DNA of 18,352 bases from Sutterella parvirubra YIT 11816 (GTDB taxonomy: Bacteria > Pseudomonadota > Gammaproteobacteria > Burkholderiales > Burkholderiaceae_F), in contig NZ_JH604945.1 in the NCBI RefSeq assembly GCF_000250875.1, positions 1 to 18,352 of the forward strand. Reading direction: 5' to 3'. Below are positions 7,396 through 14,684 of the stretch, piece after piece. Made by a program: the position numbers and the translations under genes. The stretch's first letter is position 1. Each line of letters starts with the position of its first letter. Below the pieces are notes generated by a model. It did no database searches and was not told the DNA's origin. It was given only the letters and a program-made list of their open reading frames with translations.

Positions 7396-8307
7396 TTAAC
7401 GGACGTCTTCCACCGCCCAACGGAGTACGCGCAGCGCCGCCTTCATGGGGAGGCGTTCGGCCGCGGCCGTACCCTCCCAAACCTTGAGCGCGCCGCGGGC
7501 GGCTTCCGCCACGTCCTTCGACCCGGAGGCGTAGAGCGCCATTGCGAGCGACTCCGTCATGCGGGCGGCCGCGGCTTCCACGGCTTCCGCGTCCGTGACG
7601 CCTTCCTTCTTCTCCGTCTTCTCTTCGCGCGTCACCGCAATCACCGCGTCGAGCGCAAAGGCGCGCACGGCGCGCAGGAGCACGGCGGCGGGGAGCACGC
7701 CCATGCCGGCGGGAAGCTTCGCTTCCACCCTGCGGCGGTTGCCTTCCGTCGAAATCGTGAGCGGCGCCGACTCGGTCGCCTTCAGGTCGATCGCAGTCGG
7801 AATCGAGAGCGCGAGGTGACCTGCCGCCTCCGCGGCGCGGAGCGCCTTCTTTTCCGGGAGCTTCGCCGCCCAGTCGCGGAACCAGCGGCGCAGTGCCTGC
7901 TGCGCCTGCGGCCCCACCGGCGCCTGCCCGAAGACCTGCTGACCGGCTTCGCTCCACTCGCGCATCACCCGCATGACGCGACCCACGGCGGCTTCGAAGG
8001 CCGGCTGGTCCAGCTCCGCCTCAAAGGTGAAGGTGACGGCGGCGGTGAGCTGCGGGCGCACGAGCTGCGCGTACCCGAAGGCCGGGCGCAGATCGGTGAA
8101 GTCCATCCCCTCGGGGCAGCCCTTCAGGACGGGCGCGCCGCGAAGCATCCCACGGAGCGCCTCGTCCAACGCCACGGGGCGCGGCGCGCGGCCCGCGCGC
8201 ACGGCCTCGTAACTCATGATCGAATAGGACTTGGCGACCTCGCGGTGGCCGAAAAGCGCAATGAGTTCGCAGGTCGGATCGTCGACGCGGTGGGCGGGCT
8301 GCTGCAT
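7396..8307 (-). CDS. Protein of unknown function, 303 aa
   Basis: I do not recognise this protein. It has no signal peptide and no membrane helix, so it is probably cytoplasmic. It is Ala- and Arg-rich with helical character. The N-terminal third has a compact conserved-looking stretch (SYSIMSYEAVRAGRAPRPVA near residue 27, then KGCPEGMDFTDLRPAFGYAQ near 62). A charged linker, EEKTEKKEGV, lies near residue 227, followed by a helical C-terminal domain. Support for coding: an ORF of 912 nt that the opposite-strand frames do not explain, protein-like composition, and placement between a terminator (7333-7370) and another minus-strand gene. A TAAAAT (-10-like, minus strand, 8389-8394) lies about 85 nt upstream without a clear -35. 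The start could also be the Met at residue 31. It is transcribed in the same direction as slmA-lysE but 218 nt away, with a hairpin in between. Confidence 0.72.
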   Translation of the reverse strand: MQQPAHRVDDPTCELIALFGHREVAKSYSIMSYEAVRAGRAPRPVALDEALRGMLRGAPVLKGCPEGMDFTDLRPAFGYAQLVRPQLTAAVTFTFEAELDQPAFEAAVGRVMRVMREWSEAGQQVFGQAPVGPQAQQALRRWFRDWAAKLPEKKALRAAEAAGHLALSIPTAIDLKATESAPLTISTEGNRRRVEAKLPAGMGVLPAAVLLRAVRAFALDAVIAVTREEKTEKKEGVTDAEAVEAAAARMTESLAMALYASGSKDVAEAARGALKVWEGTAAAERLPMKAALRVLRWAVEDVR

Positions 8308-8471
8308 GGGGTGTGGTTCCGGAAGAAAAGTAGGCGTATGGCGGCGGGAAAGCGATCGGCAAGGATCAGCCTCAGGCCGAAACCCCGTATTTTACTGAGG
8401 GTGTGCGGTTTTTGCCCTTGGAAGATTCCAACGACATGCGGCGTATGTGACCGTTCGAAACCGACGGGGAA

Positions 8472-8489
8472 CGGGTTCCGGAGAACCCG
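8472..8489 (-). terminator. Possible weak terminator after the LysE-family gene
   Basis: CGGGTTC (8472-8478), a four-base loop, and GAACCCG (8483-8489) form a perfect 7-bp stem about 37 nt past the exporter stop on the minus strand. The tail on that strand begins TTCCCC, so the T-run is poor. Confidence 0.35.
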
Positions 8490-8525
8490 AAGGGGCGGCC
8501 TCAAAGCAAGGCGGCGGGACCGACG

Positions 8526-9143
8526 TCAGGAGAGCACCGTGAAGACCGCCAGCGCCGCGAAGAGCACCGCGGAGGAACGGTTCAGAATCAGCTGAACTTT
8601 GGGCCTGCGGAAGCGGTCCGCCAAAGACCCCGCGCCCCAGGCGACGGCCCCGAAGACGACCAGCGTCGCGCCCATGAAGGTGACGGCCTGGATGATCATC
8701 TGAATGACGAGCGCGGCGCCCTCCGTCCCCTCCCGCACGAACTGCGGGAAGAACGAGAGGAAGAAGATCTGCACCTTGGGGTTCGTGACGTTCATGATGA
8801 CGCCGCGGCGCCAGAGGGCCATCCCGGAGAGCGAAACGGTCTGAGACGTCCCTTCCGAGACCGGATGGCGCCAGGCCATCACGGCGAGGTACGCGAGGTA
8901 GGCGGCGCCCACCAACTTGATCGCGGTGAAGAGCACGGGGCTCGCCGCGACGACGGCGGCCAGCCCCAGGGCGGCCGCGGCCGTCTGGAAGACGAGCCCG
9001 GTGATGAGCCCCAGAACGACGAACATCCCGGCCCTCGCGCCGTACGCCGCGGACTGCGCGAGGACGAAGAGGTTGTCGGGACCGGGCGCGGCCGCAAGAA
9101 GCAGGCTCGCCCCGAGGAACGCCGTCCAGAGACTCCATTCCAT
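8526..9143 (-). CDS. LysE/RhtB family amino acid exporter
   Basis: 205-aa inner-membrane protein of the LysE/RhtB translocator family, which exports amino acids such as homoserine, threonine, lysine or arginine. The signature lies in the first helix region: GASLLLAAAPGPDNLFVLAQ (about 11-30, with PGPDN as the family hallmark). NVTNPKVQIFFLSFFPQF near residue 117 is the second conserved block (NPK...FFLSFFPQF). About six hydrophobic segments are present and the length is typical (about 205-210 aa). The start ATG at 9143 has a GGAG ribosome site about 9 nt upstream. It lies 25 nt downstream of the SlmA-type gene on the same strand, so the two are probably co-transcribed. The exported substrate cannot be assigned. 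Confidence 0.88.
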   Translation of the reverse strand: MEWSLWTAFLGASLLLAAAPGPDNLFVLAQSAAYGARAGMFVVLGLITGLVFQTAAAALGLAAVVAASPVLFTAIKLVGAAYLAYLAVMAWRHPVSEGTSQTVSLSGMALWRRGVIMNVTNPKVQIFFLSFFPQFVREGTEGAALVIQMIIQAVTFMGATLVVFGAVAWGAGSLADRFRRPKVQLILNRSSAVLFAALAVFTVLS

Positions 9144-9168
9144 GGCTCAAAGCTCCGCAGAAGCGCCC

Positions 9169-9834
9169 TCAGTGCACGAAGAAGGGCTGGAGCGCCGTCA
9201 CCGAGACGCCGTTCGGGCGCACGCGGAAGTTGGTGTTCGCAAAGCGCGCCCAGCGGCCGAGCACCCAGTTCATCATGAGGTTCGCGGAGGCGTTCGCGTT
9301 GAAGTCGGCGGGCAAGGCACCGGCCAGCACCGCGTCGCGGTAGGTCTGGCGGACCTGCGCCTCGATCGTGTCGATCAGCTTCATCATGCGCTCCATCAGC
9401 ATCGGGTCTTCCTTCAACAGCACCTGACCCGTCATCACGCGGGTGAGCCCGGGGTTCGCGTCCGCGAAGTCGAGCAGGATCCCGGCCATGTACTGGATGC
9501 GCTGGATGGGACGCAGGTTCTGGTCCTCGCGGATCTTCGAGAAGAGCGTGAGGACGCTCGTCTCGACGAAAGCGATCAGCGCGTCGTACATCGCGCCCTT
9601 CGACGAGAAGCTGCGGTAGAGCGCCGCTTCCGAGAGACCGAGCTCGCGGGCGATCATCGCAGTCGTGATGCGGTCGCAGGAGGGGTTTTCAAGGAGCCGC
9701 GCCAGCGTCTGGAGGATGTCCGTGCGGTGGTCCTTCTTCTGGCGGGAGGGACGCGGACGGCGGATGATCGAAACGGGCTCGGCACCGGCGGCGACGGGTT
9801 CGACGTGCGCGGCGGCGTGCATGGGCTGTGTCAT
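9169..9834 (-). CDS. slmA: SlmA-like nucleoid occlusion factor (TetR-family fold)
   Basis: 221-aa TetR-fold DNA-binding protein that matches SlmA beyond the generic TetR level. SlmA binds specific chromosomal sites and blocks FtsZ polymerisation over the nucleoid. The helix-turn-helix spans about 57-78 (ITTAMIARELGLSEAALYRS, then FSSKGAMYDALIAFVE). The ligand-domain part keeps SlmA-like blocks NPGLTRVMTGQ (127-137) and IEAQVRQTYRD. The C-terminal WVLGRWARFANTNFRVRP resembles the SlmA region around its conserved RF...F.RP. It is about 20 residues longer than the E. coli protein (198 aa), due to an N-terminal extension rich in Ala and ending in basic residues (RRPRPSRQKK). The upstream ribosome site is weak; Met5 is an alternative start. 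It might instead be a local repressor of the downstream lysE-type gene. Confidence 0.78.
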   Translation of the reverse strand: MTQPMHAAAHVEPVAAGAEPVSIIRRPRPSRQKKDHRTDILQTLARLLENPSCDRITTAMIARELGLSEAALYRSFSSKGAMYDALIAFVETSVLTLFSKIREDQNLRPIQRIQYMAGILLDFADANPGLTRVMTGQVLLKEDPMLMERMMKLIDTIEAQVRQTYRDAVLAGALPADFNANASANLMMNWVLGRWARFANTNFRVRPNGVSVTALQPFFVH

Positions 9835-10319
9835 GAGAGGTCGACGAAGTTTTGTTCTTGAAAGGCTTCAAACTTTAGCGCATTTCCGCCGTTCGCGCCT
9901 CGGGGATCCGACCTGAGGGCTTCCCCTCCATCAGCCCGAACATAAGGTAAGCGGACACGTACTTTCCTTCCTTTTTTCGCTTCCTTTTCACGGCACTTCC
10001 GAGGGTTTGCCGAAAGGTTGGGGAGGCTTCGCGGATCATCTTCCTCAAGCCTCTCCGGCGTCCTCTTTTTCCGTCCGAAGCAACGGCCCGACAAATTCGA
10101 CCGACAAAAACTCATCCGTTCGGCCGAAACCAATCGGCGCGATATGCGGAGGCTATCTTCCGGAGCTGCGTTCCGCCCACCGGCGACACGCTCCCGATCC
10201 GTCCGGCCAATCGAAAGCGCCTCCCGCAGGCCCCCCGCTAAGGAGAACCTCGCAAAGCCGGTCACCCGAAGCGGACTAGAATGGAGAGATATCCCCCGAA
10301 TTCCTGCACGCCCGGCACC
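9835..10319. other. Divergent intergenic region between slmA and the AEC permease gene
   Basis: About 485 nt with no convincing gene. It includes a T-rich, lower-GC section near 9941-10000. A long-loop inverted repeat, GAGGCTT (10023-10029) / AAGCCTC (10047-10053), is followed by TCCTCTTTTTCC. TAAGGAGA at 10239-10246 looks like a ribosome site but no start codon follows at a usable distance. TAGAAT (10277-10282) resembles a -10 element for the AEC gene but lacks a good -35. Promoters for both divergent genes must lie here, but I cannot place them firmly. Confidence 0.4.
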
Positions 10320-11288
10320 ATGCTTGAAGCCCTCATCCATTCGCTCGAATGCGTCGCCATCCTCTCGGTGCTGGCCGCCGTCGGCTACTTCACCGCGAAG
10401 CTCAATTGGTACGACGCCGCCGCGAGGAGCCTGATCGCAAGGCTCGTCACGTTCGTTTCGCTCCCCGCGTACCTCTACACGAGCGTGATGGAGGGCGTGA
10501 CGCGCGAGGACCTGATCGGGTTCGCGGGGCCGATGGTGCTCCCGTTCGTCTCGATCTGGAGCTGCTTTCTCGTTTCCCGCATCGTCGTGCGCGCCGCGAA
10601 GATCGACCGGATGCACTCGGGGATCTTCAGCTCGGCCTTCACCGCGACGAACAACATGTTCATCGGGCTGCCCGTCTCGCTCGCGCTCTTCGGGACGGAC
10701 TCCGTCGTACCGACGCTTCTCTACTTCTTCGCCAACACGACCTTCTTCTGGACGATGGGGAACTACCTCGAAGCCGTCGACGGCGCGGAGGCGACCCATG
10801 GACCGGTCGTGCCGGTCTTCTCGCTCACCACGCTGAAGCGCGTCTTCTCGCCTCCCCTGATCGGGTTCCTGGGCGCCATCGTCATGATTCTTCTCGGGCT
10901 CTCTTTGCCGGAGTGGCTCATGACCTCCGCCAAGTATCTCGCAGGCGTCTCCACGCCGATGGCGCTGATCTTCATCGGGATCATGATTCAGGCGATCGGG
11001 CTCAGGAACATCCGCATCAACAAGGACCTCGCCTGGGTCTTTGCGGGGCGCTTCCTGATTTGCCCCACGGTCTGCCTCGCGCTCTGCCTCGTCTGGCCCG
11101 ACCTCGATCCGCTCTTCATGAAGGTCTACGTCATCCAGGCGGCGCTCCCCTGCATCACGCAGATCGCGGTGCTCGCCAAATTCCACCACGCCGACGTCAA
11201 GTTCGCGACGACGGCCGTCGCCTCCACCACGGTCTTCTCCGCGGCGACGCTCCCGGTGTGGATGATCCTCATGACGGCCGTCATCTGA
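10320..11288 (+). CDS. AEC family transporter (auxin efflux carrier-type permease)
   Basis: 322-aa inner-membrane permease of the AEC family, whose bacterial members carry small organic acids such as malate or malonate. About ten hydrophobic segments are arranged as two inverted five-helix halves. The first helix follows the start at once (SLECVAILSVLAAVGYFTAK). Family-like blocks include FVSLPAYLYTSVM near residue 40, ATNNMFIGLPVSLALFG near 104 in the first half, and GVSTPMALIFIGIMIQ near 208 and ALPCITQIAVLAKFHHADVK near 277 in the second. Start choice: an in-frame ATG at 10281 would add 13 residues (MERYPPNSCTPGT) not expected in the family and overlaps a TAGAAT box, so I prefer 10320. Neither start has a strong ribosome site. 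It is transcribed divergently from slmA; substrate unknown. Confidence 0.85.
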   Translation: MLEALIHSLECVAILSVLAAVGYFTAKLNWYDAAARSLIARLVTFVSLPAYLYTSVMEGVTREDLIGFAGPMVLPFVSIWSCFLVSRIVVRAAKIDRMHSGIFSSAFTATNNMFIGLPVSLALFGTDSVVPTLLYFFANTTFFWTMGNYLEAVDGAEATHGPVVPVFSLTTLKRVFSPPLIGFLGAIVMILLGLSLPEWLMTSAKYLAGVSTPMALIFIGIMIQAIGLRNIRINKDLAWVFAGRFLICPTVCLALCLVWPDLDPLFMKVYVIQAALPCITQIAVLAKFHHADVKFATTAVASTTVFSAATLPVWMILMTAVI

Positions 11289-11336
11289 CCGGGGCCGATT
11301 CCCTCCGCGGATTCCGACCGCATCCTGATCCTCTCA

Positions 11337-11357
11337 GGGCGCTTCTCCGAAGCGCCC
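11337..11357 (+). terminator. Hairpin after the AEC permease gene
   Basis: GGGCGCTTC (11337-11345), loop TCC, and GAAGCGCCC (11349-11357) form a perfect 9-bp stem about 50 nt after the stop codon. There is no T-run right after it, so termination efficiency is doubtful. Confidence 0.45.
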
Positions 11358-11619
11358 GGTAACCGCGCCCGTCACTTTGACCGCCGCATTTTTGCCGCGT
11401 ACCGTACGAACGCTTGAATTTCAGGCCTCTTCACCCGAAGAGGCCGTACCGGTCCGCAAAAACCGACGTAAAACTTCTGCCACATCGGTCGCGAATTGTG
11501 TCCCGGAACTGTCCACTTCCCCGTTCGCCGAAACAGATCGCAACGGGCGGTTGCATCCTTTCATTCGTCGACCGAAGCGCCCCGGTAACCTTGGTCACGT
11601 GTTCACAGCAAACGGCCCG
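11358..11619. other. Leader region of the small lipoprotein gene
   Basis: The 343-nt gap after the AEC gene has no second gene. A second perfect hairpin, GGCCTCTTC (11424-11432) / GAAGAGGCC (11437-11445) with loop ACCC, lies in it. TTGACC (11377-11382) is followed after 17 nt by TACCGT (11400-11405), a marginal promoter for the lipoprotein gene that would give a long leader containing this hairpin. Sequence around 11580-11600 contains GGTAACC followed by GGTCACG, a possible protein-binding site. All weak. Confidence 0.35.
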
Positions 11620-11631
11620 AAGGAGGTCATC

Positions 11632-11889
11632 ATGCTCTTCAAGAAAACTCAGAAAGCCGCTCTTTCCGCCGTCGCGCTCTCCGTGCTCCTGATGACGGCC
11701 CTCGCCGGCTGCCAGAAGACGGAAGCCCCCGCCGAGCCCGCCGCTCAGCCGCCCGCTCAGGAAGCGCCGGCCCCTGAACAGGCTCCGGCCCCGGCCGCTC
11801 CGGAAGCGCAGGCCCCGGCTGCTGAAGCGCCGGCTCCTGAAGCGCCCGCCGCGGAAGCCCCGGCGCCCGCCGAACAGCCGAAGCCGTAA
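11632..11889 (+). CDS. Small Pro/Ala/Glu-rich lipoprotein
   Basis: 85-aa predicted lipoprotein. The signal peptide has KK at residues 4-5, a hydrophobic core (about 9-23) and lipobox LAGC with Cys27 as the lipidated residue. The mature part of 59 residues is low-complexity: repeated APAPE, EAPAAE and APAPA units with Gln and Glu, ending QPKP. No folded domain is visible. Such tails are seen in small envelope lipoproteins and may span or tether to the cell wall, but function is unknown. The start is fixed by an excellent ribosome site, AAGGAGG at 11620-11626, five nt before the ATG. The same frame is open upstream to 11377, but that part is intergenic. It is monocistronic, with a strong hairpin terminator downstream, which together with the ribosome site suggests high expression. 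Confidence 0.82.
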   Translation: MLFKKTQKAALSAVALSVLLMTALAGCQKTEAPAEPAAQPPAQEAPAPEQAPAPAAPEAQAPAAEAPAPEAPAAEAPAPAEQPKP

Positions 11890-11967
11890 CATCGGCACAG
11901 GCACCGAATTCCGGCGCACGCGCTCTGTTGAGGGACGCGCGTGCGCCGACCAAAACTTCCTCTCTCA

Positions 11968-12011
11968 CCGAAAGGACGGACCGCCAACGCGGCGCCGTCC
12001 TTTCGGCGTTT
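11968..12011 (+). terminator. Terminator after the lipoprotein gene
   Basis: CCGAAAGGACGG (11968-11979) pairs perfectly over 12 bp with CCGTCCTTTCGG (11995-12006). A smaller CCGC/GCGG hairpin sits in the loop, and CGTTT follows. The sequence is symmetric enough to work for menE coming from the other side as well. Confidence 0.65.
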
Positions 12012-12067
12012 CGGGGGCGTGGTCTTGGGTGGTCCCGTGAAGGAGGAAGACCACCCGAGCCCCGTCA

Positions 12068-12088
12068 ATGCGGGAACTTCTCCCGCAT
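12068..12088 (-). terminator. Hairpin downstream of menE
   Basis: ATGCGGGA (12068-12075), loop ACTTC, and TCCCGCAT (12081-12088) form a perfect 8-bp stem about 70 nt past the menE stop. No T-run is visible on the minus strand, so it may be a stabilising or weak terminating structure. Confidence 0.35.
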
Positions 12089-12158
12089 GAGCATGTCGAC
12101 CTCGCCGCCCCGGATCGCCTGGACTCGGCGCTCAGGTCAGCGATTGATCAGCGTTTGA

Positions 12159-13520
12159 TCAGTGATGCGCCGTGTAGTGGAGCGTCCGGAGTTCGAGCCC
12201 CGCGAGCACCGATTCCGACCGGTCGGGCTTCCCGCCCGGCTTCGTCGGGAGCGCATCCACCCAGGCGATGCGGCGGGGCGACTTGTGGGACGCGAGGATG
12301 GGCTTCAGCCCCTCGACCACCGCGTCGTCCGGAAGCGGCCCGGCTTCGGCGACGAGGAGCGCCGTCACGACCTCGCCCCACACCGGATCCGTCATCCCGA
12401 GCACCAACGCCTGGCGCACGCCCGGGAGGCTCTCCAAGGCGGCCTCCACCTCGACCGGCGCGACGTTCATGCCGCCAGACAGGATGAGGTCCGAGCGGCG
12501 GGCTTCGACGTGGAGGTTCCCGTCCTCGTCGAAGCGCCCGAGGTCCCCGGTGTCGAACCAGTCGTCGGGGTCCAAGGGCTTCTCGCCCCAGTACCCGCTC
12601 ATCCTCATGGGCCCGCGCACGAGGATGCGCCCGTCCACCACCCGGATCTCCGCGTCGCGGTTGGGGCGCCCGCTTCCCACGGCGTGGAAGCGCTCCGCGA
12701 AGGGCGTCACCGCGACGTTGCTCGCCGTCTCCGTCATCCCGTAGGTGGTGACGACGGGGATCCCGCGGCCGCGGGCTTTTTGGAGGAGCGTCGGACTCGC
12801 CGACGCCCCGCCCACGAGCATGGCCCTCAGGCACGCGGGCACGGGCGCGCCCGGGTCGGCTTCAAGGATCCGCACCAGCATCGTCGGGACGACGCTCGTG
12901 AGGCTCACGCCTTCCTCACCGATCCGGTCCAGGAAGCCCTTCGGGTCGAACTTCCCCGCGACCGACACCGCCGAGCGCGCAAGAAGCGAGCGCGTCAAGA
13001 CCGAGAAGCCCCCGATGCGCGCGGGCGAAATCGGCATCTGCCAGAGGTCGCCCCGGCCCAAGGGCAGGTTCGCGGCCGAAGAAAGCGCGCTCGCCAAAAG
13101 GGCTTGGCGCGTCAAGACCGCGGGCTTGGGCCGCCCCGAGGTCCCCGACGTGAAGACCACCACCGCGGCTTCGTCCGGCAAGGGCGAGCGCACCGCCTCG
13201 GCCTTCGCGAGAAGGTCTCCGAGCTCGGTTTGCGTGAGCGCCGGGTGGAGGAGCATCAGCGGGATCCCGGCCTCCAACGCGGCGTAGAGCGTGACCAACG
13301 ACTCCGGCGTCGTCTTCGCCAGGTGCGGGAGCGGACGGCCGGGTTCGGGGCGCGGAAGCGTTTTGAGGCAGTCCTCCACCCGGGCGGCGAGCTCCGCGAA
13401 GGTCCAGGCGGAGCCGTCCGGGAACCGGAGCGCCGTCCCGCCCGGCTCGTCCTCCGCGGCGCAGAGGATGGAAAAGGCCGTGCGGGCGTCGTCGGCGCGG
13501 TGACGGACGTGGTGCGGCAT
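12159..13520 (-). CDS. menE: MenE, o-succinylbenzoate-CoA ligase
   Basis: 453-aa AMP-forming acyl-CoA ligase (ANL superfamily). The likely reaction is o-succinylbenzoate + ATP + CoA to OSB-CoA, the step before MenB in menaquinone synthesis. Motifs: P-loop FTSGTSGRPKPAVLT (123-137); TTYGMTETAS (258-267); DTGD (323-326), whose last Asp contacts the AMP ribose; the hinge and C-domain block SGGMNVAPVEVEAAL (348-362); and the adenylation lysine in PTKPGGKPDR (K431). Length is typical for MenE (about 450 aa) and short for fatty acyl-CoA ligases. Assignment as MenE rests on the adjacent menB; from sequence alone another small ANL ligase is possible. The start ATG has GGAG about 10 nt upstream. It lies 65 nt after menB on the same strand, across a hairpin. 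Confidence 0.85.
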   Translation of the reverse strand: MPHHVRHRADDARTAFSILCAAEDEPGGTALRFPDGSAWTFAELAARVEDCLKTLPRPEPGRPLPHLAKTTPESLVTLYAALEAGIPLMLLHPALTQTELGDLLAKAEAVRSPLPDEAAVVVFTSGTSGRPKPAVLTRQALLASALSSAANLPLGRGDLWQMPISPARIGGFSVLTRSLLARSAVSVAGKFDPKGFLDRIGEEGVSLTSVVPTMLVRILEADPGAPVPACLRAMLVGGASASPTLLQKARGRGIPVVTTYGMTETASNVAVTPFAERFHAVGSGRPNRDAEIRVVDGRILVRGPMRMSGYWGEKPLDPDDWFDTGDLGRFDEDGNLHVEARRSDLILSGGMNVAPVEVEAALESLPGVRQALVLGMTDPVWGEVVTALLVAEAGPLPDDAVVEGLKPILASHKSPRRIAWVDALPTKPGGKPDRSESVLAGLELRTLHYTAHH

Positions 13521-13561
13521 GATGCGTGGGCTCCGGGTGGATGAAGGACGGTCGGGGGAAT

Positions 13562-13584
13562 CAGAGCCTCAACAAGAGGCTCTG
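13562..13584 (-). terminator. Intercistronic hairpin between menB and menE
   Basis: CAGAGCCTC (13562-13570), loop AACAA, and GAGGCTCTG (13576-13584) form a perfect 9-bp stem that begins one base after the menB stop codon. No clear T-run follows on the minus strand. It may protect menB mRNA or partly terminate transcription before menE. Confidence 0.45.
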
Positions 13585-13585
13585 C

Positions 13586-14437
13586 TTACGGGAGGCGCTT
13601 GAACTTCGTGAAGTCCGGGCGGCGCTTCTCGAGGAAGGCGTTCTTGCCTTCGCGGCCTTCGTCGGTCATGTAGTAGAGGAGCGTCGCGTTCCCGGCCAGC
13701 TCCTGCAGACCCGACTGACCGTCGCAGTCGGCATTGAGCGCAGCCTTCAGGCAGCGGATCGCCAAGGGCGAGTTCGCCAAAATCTCGCGGCACCACTGCA
13801 CCGTTTCGGCTTCGAGGTCCTCCAAAGGCACCACCGTGTTGACGAGGCCCATCTCGAGCGCTTCCTTCGCATCGTAGAAGCGGCAGAGGAACCAGATTTC
13901 GCGCGCCTTCTTCTGGCCCACGATGCGGGCCATGTAGGAAGCGCCCCAACCGCCGTCGAAGGACCCCACGCGCGGGCCCGTCTGACCGAACTTCGCGTTT
14001 TCCGCGGCGATCGTGAGGTCGCACATCATGTGAAGCACATGCCCGCCCCCGACGCACCACCCCGCCACCATCGCGATGACGGGCTTCGGGCACGTGCGGA
14101 TCTGGCGTTGGAAGTCGAGGACGTTCAGGCGCGGCACGCCGTCCTGACCGACGTAGCCGCCGGTGCCGCGAACCTTCTGGTCGCCCCCGGAGCAGAACGC
14201 GAGCTCGCCCGCCCCGGTCAGAATCACCACGCCCACGTCTTCGTCGTCGCGGGCGTCGGCCAACGCGGCCTCCATGTCGCGGACGGTCTGCGGGCGGAAG
14301 GCGTTCCGCACTTCAGGGCGGTTGATCGTGATCTTCGCGATCCCTTCGGCCTTCTCGTAGATGATGTCGGTAAATTCGCCCGCCTTCTTCCACTCGGGGA
14401 TGCGGGGGAGGTTGGAGGTGTCCAGCATCGGCTGCAT
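13586..14437 (-). CDS. menB: MenB, 1,4-dihydroxy-2-naphthoyl-CoA synthase
   Basis: 283-aa crotonase-fold enzyme that cyclises OSB-CoA to 1,4-dihydroxy-2-naphthoyl-CoA in menaquinone synthesis. It is very close to the E. coli-type protein throughout, for example [11 protein letters not shown] (81-91), [16 protein letters not shown] (104-119), [17 protein letters not shown] (130-146), [20 protein letters not shown] (150-169) and FKRLP at the C-terminus. Tyr95, Gly154, Ser159 and Asp161 correspond to E. coli Tyr97, Gly156, Ser161 and Asp163. The Gly marks the bicarbonate-dependent class, where bicarbonate replaces an active-site Asp. The start ATG is preceded by AAGGAGA at good spacing. It is likely co-transcribed with menE. 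It is 247 nt from the upstream Bug gene with hairpins between, so it probably has its own promoter. Confidence 0.96.
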   Translation of the reverse strand: MQPMLDTSNLPRIPEWKKAGEFTDIIYEKAEGIAKITINRPEVRNAFRPQTVRDMEAALADARDDEDVGVVILTGAGELAFCSGGDQKVRGTGGYVGQDGVPRLNVLDFQRQIRTCPKPVIAMVAGWCVGGGHVLHMMCDLTIAAENAKFGQTGPRVGSFDGGWGASYMARIVGQKKAREIWFLCRFYDAKEALEMGLVNTVVPLEDLEAETVQWCREILANSPLAIRCLKAALNADCDGQSGLQELAGNATLLYYMTDEGREGKNAFLEKRRPDFTKFKRLP

Positions 14438-14533
14438 CGAAAAATCTCCTTGGGGCTTCCCGGGCGGCCGCCCCGTCTTCTTGAGGGGGTTGCTCCGCGC
14501 CCTGGGGGAAGCGTCGTTTGAAACTGTTCATCG

Positions 14534-14593
14534 GGGTCCCAACGGACCCGAAGCCCGGAGGACGCGTCAGCGCGTCCGGCCGGGCTTCTTTTC
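14534..14593 (+). terminator. Double hairpin with T-tail oriented on the + strand
   Basis: The first hairpin is GGGTCC (14534-14539) / GGACCC (14544-14549). Directly next to it, GAAGCCCGG (14550-14558) pairs with CCGGGCTTC (14580-14588), with an inner GGACGCG/CGCGTCC stem and TCAG loop, followed by TTTTC. The T-tail is on the + strand, although both flanking genes are on the minus strand. On the minus strand it could still act as a weak terminator for the Bug gene. Confidence 0.5.
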
Positions 14594-14684
14594 AGGGTTA
14601 ACGCGAAGTTTGCCCGATCCGCCGTCCCAAGACAAGAGGGCGCTGCGGCGGGATCAGACCGACTTCAGGCGGGTTGTGTTCGGC

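Noticed and set aside
11377..11631. Longer frame upstream of the lipoprotein
   Set aside because: It starts at a TTG without a ribosome site; the ATG at 11632 has an ideal AAGGAGG and a proper signal peptide.
12144..12161. Two TTGATCA motifs 11 bp apart at the menE stop, considered as an FNR-like or operator site
   Set aside because: The spacing and arms do not fit TTGAT-N4-ATCAA, and the second copy is part of the menE coding end; likely coincidence.
12162..13544. 460-aa + strand open frame opposite menE
   Set aside because: The minus strand encodes a complete ANL ligase with all motifs; the + strand product is low-complexity and lacks a ribosome site.
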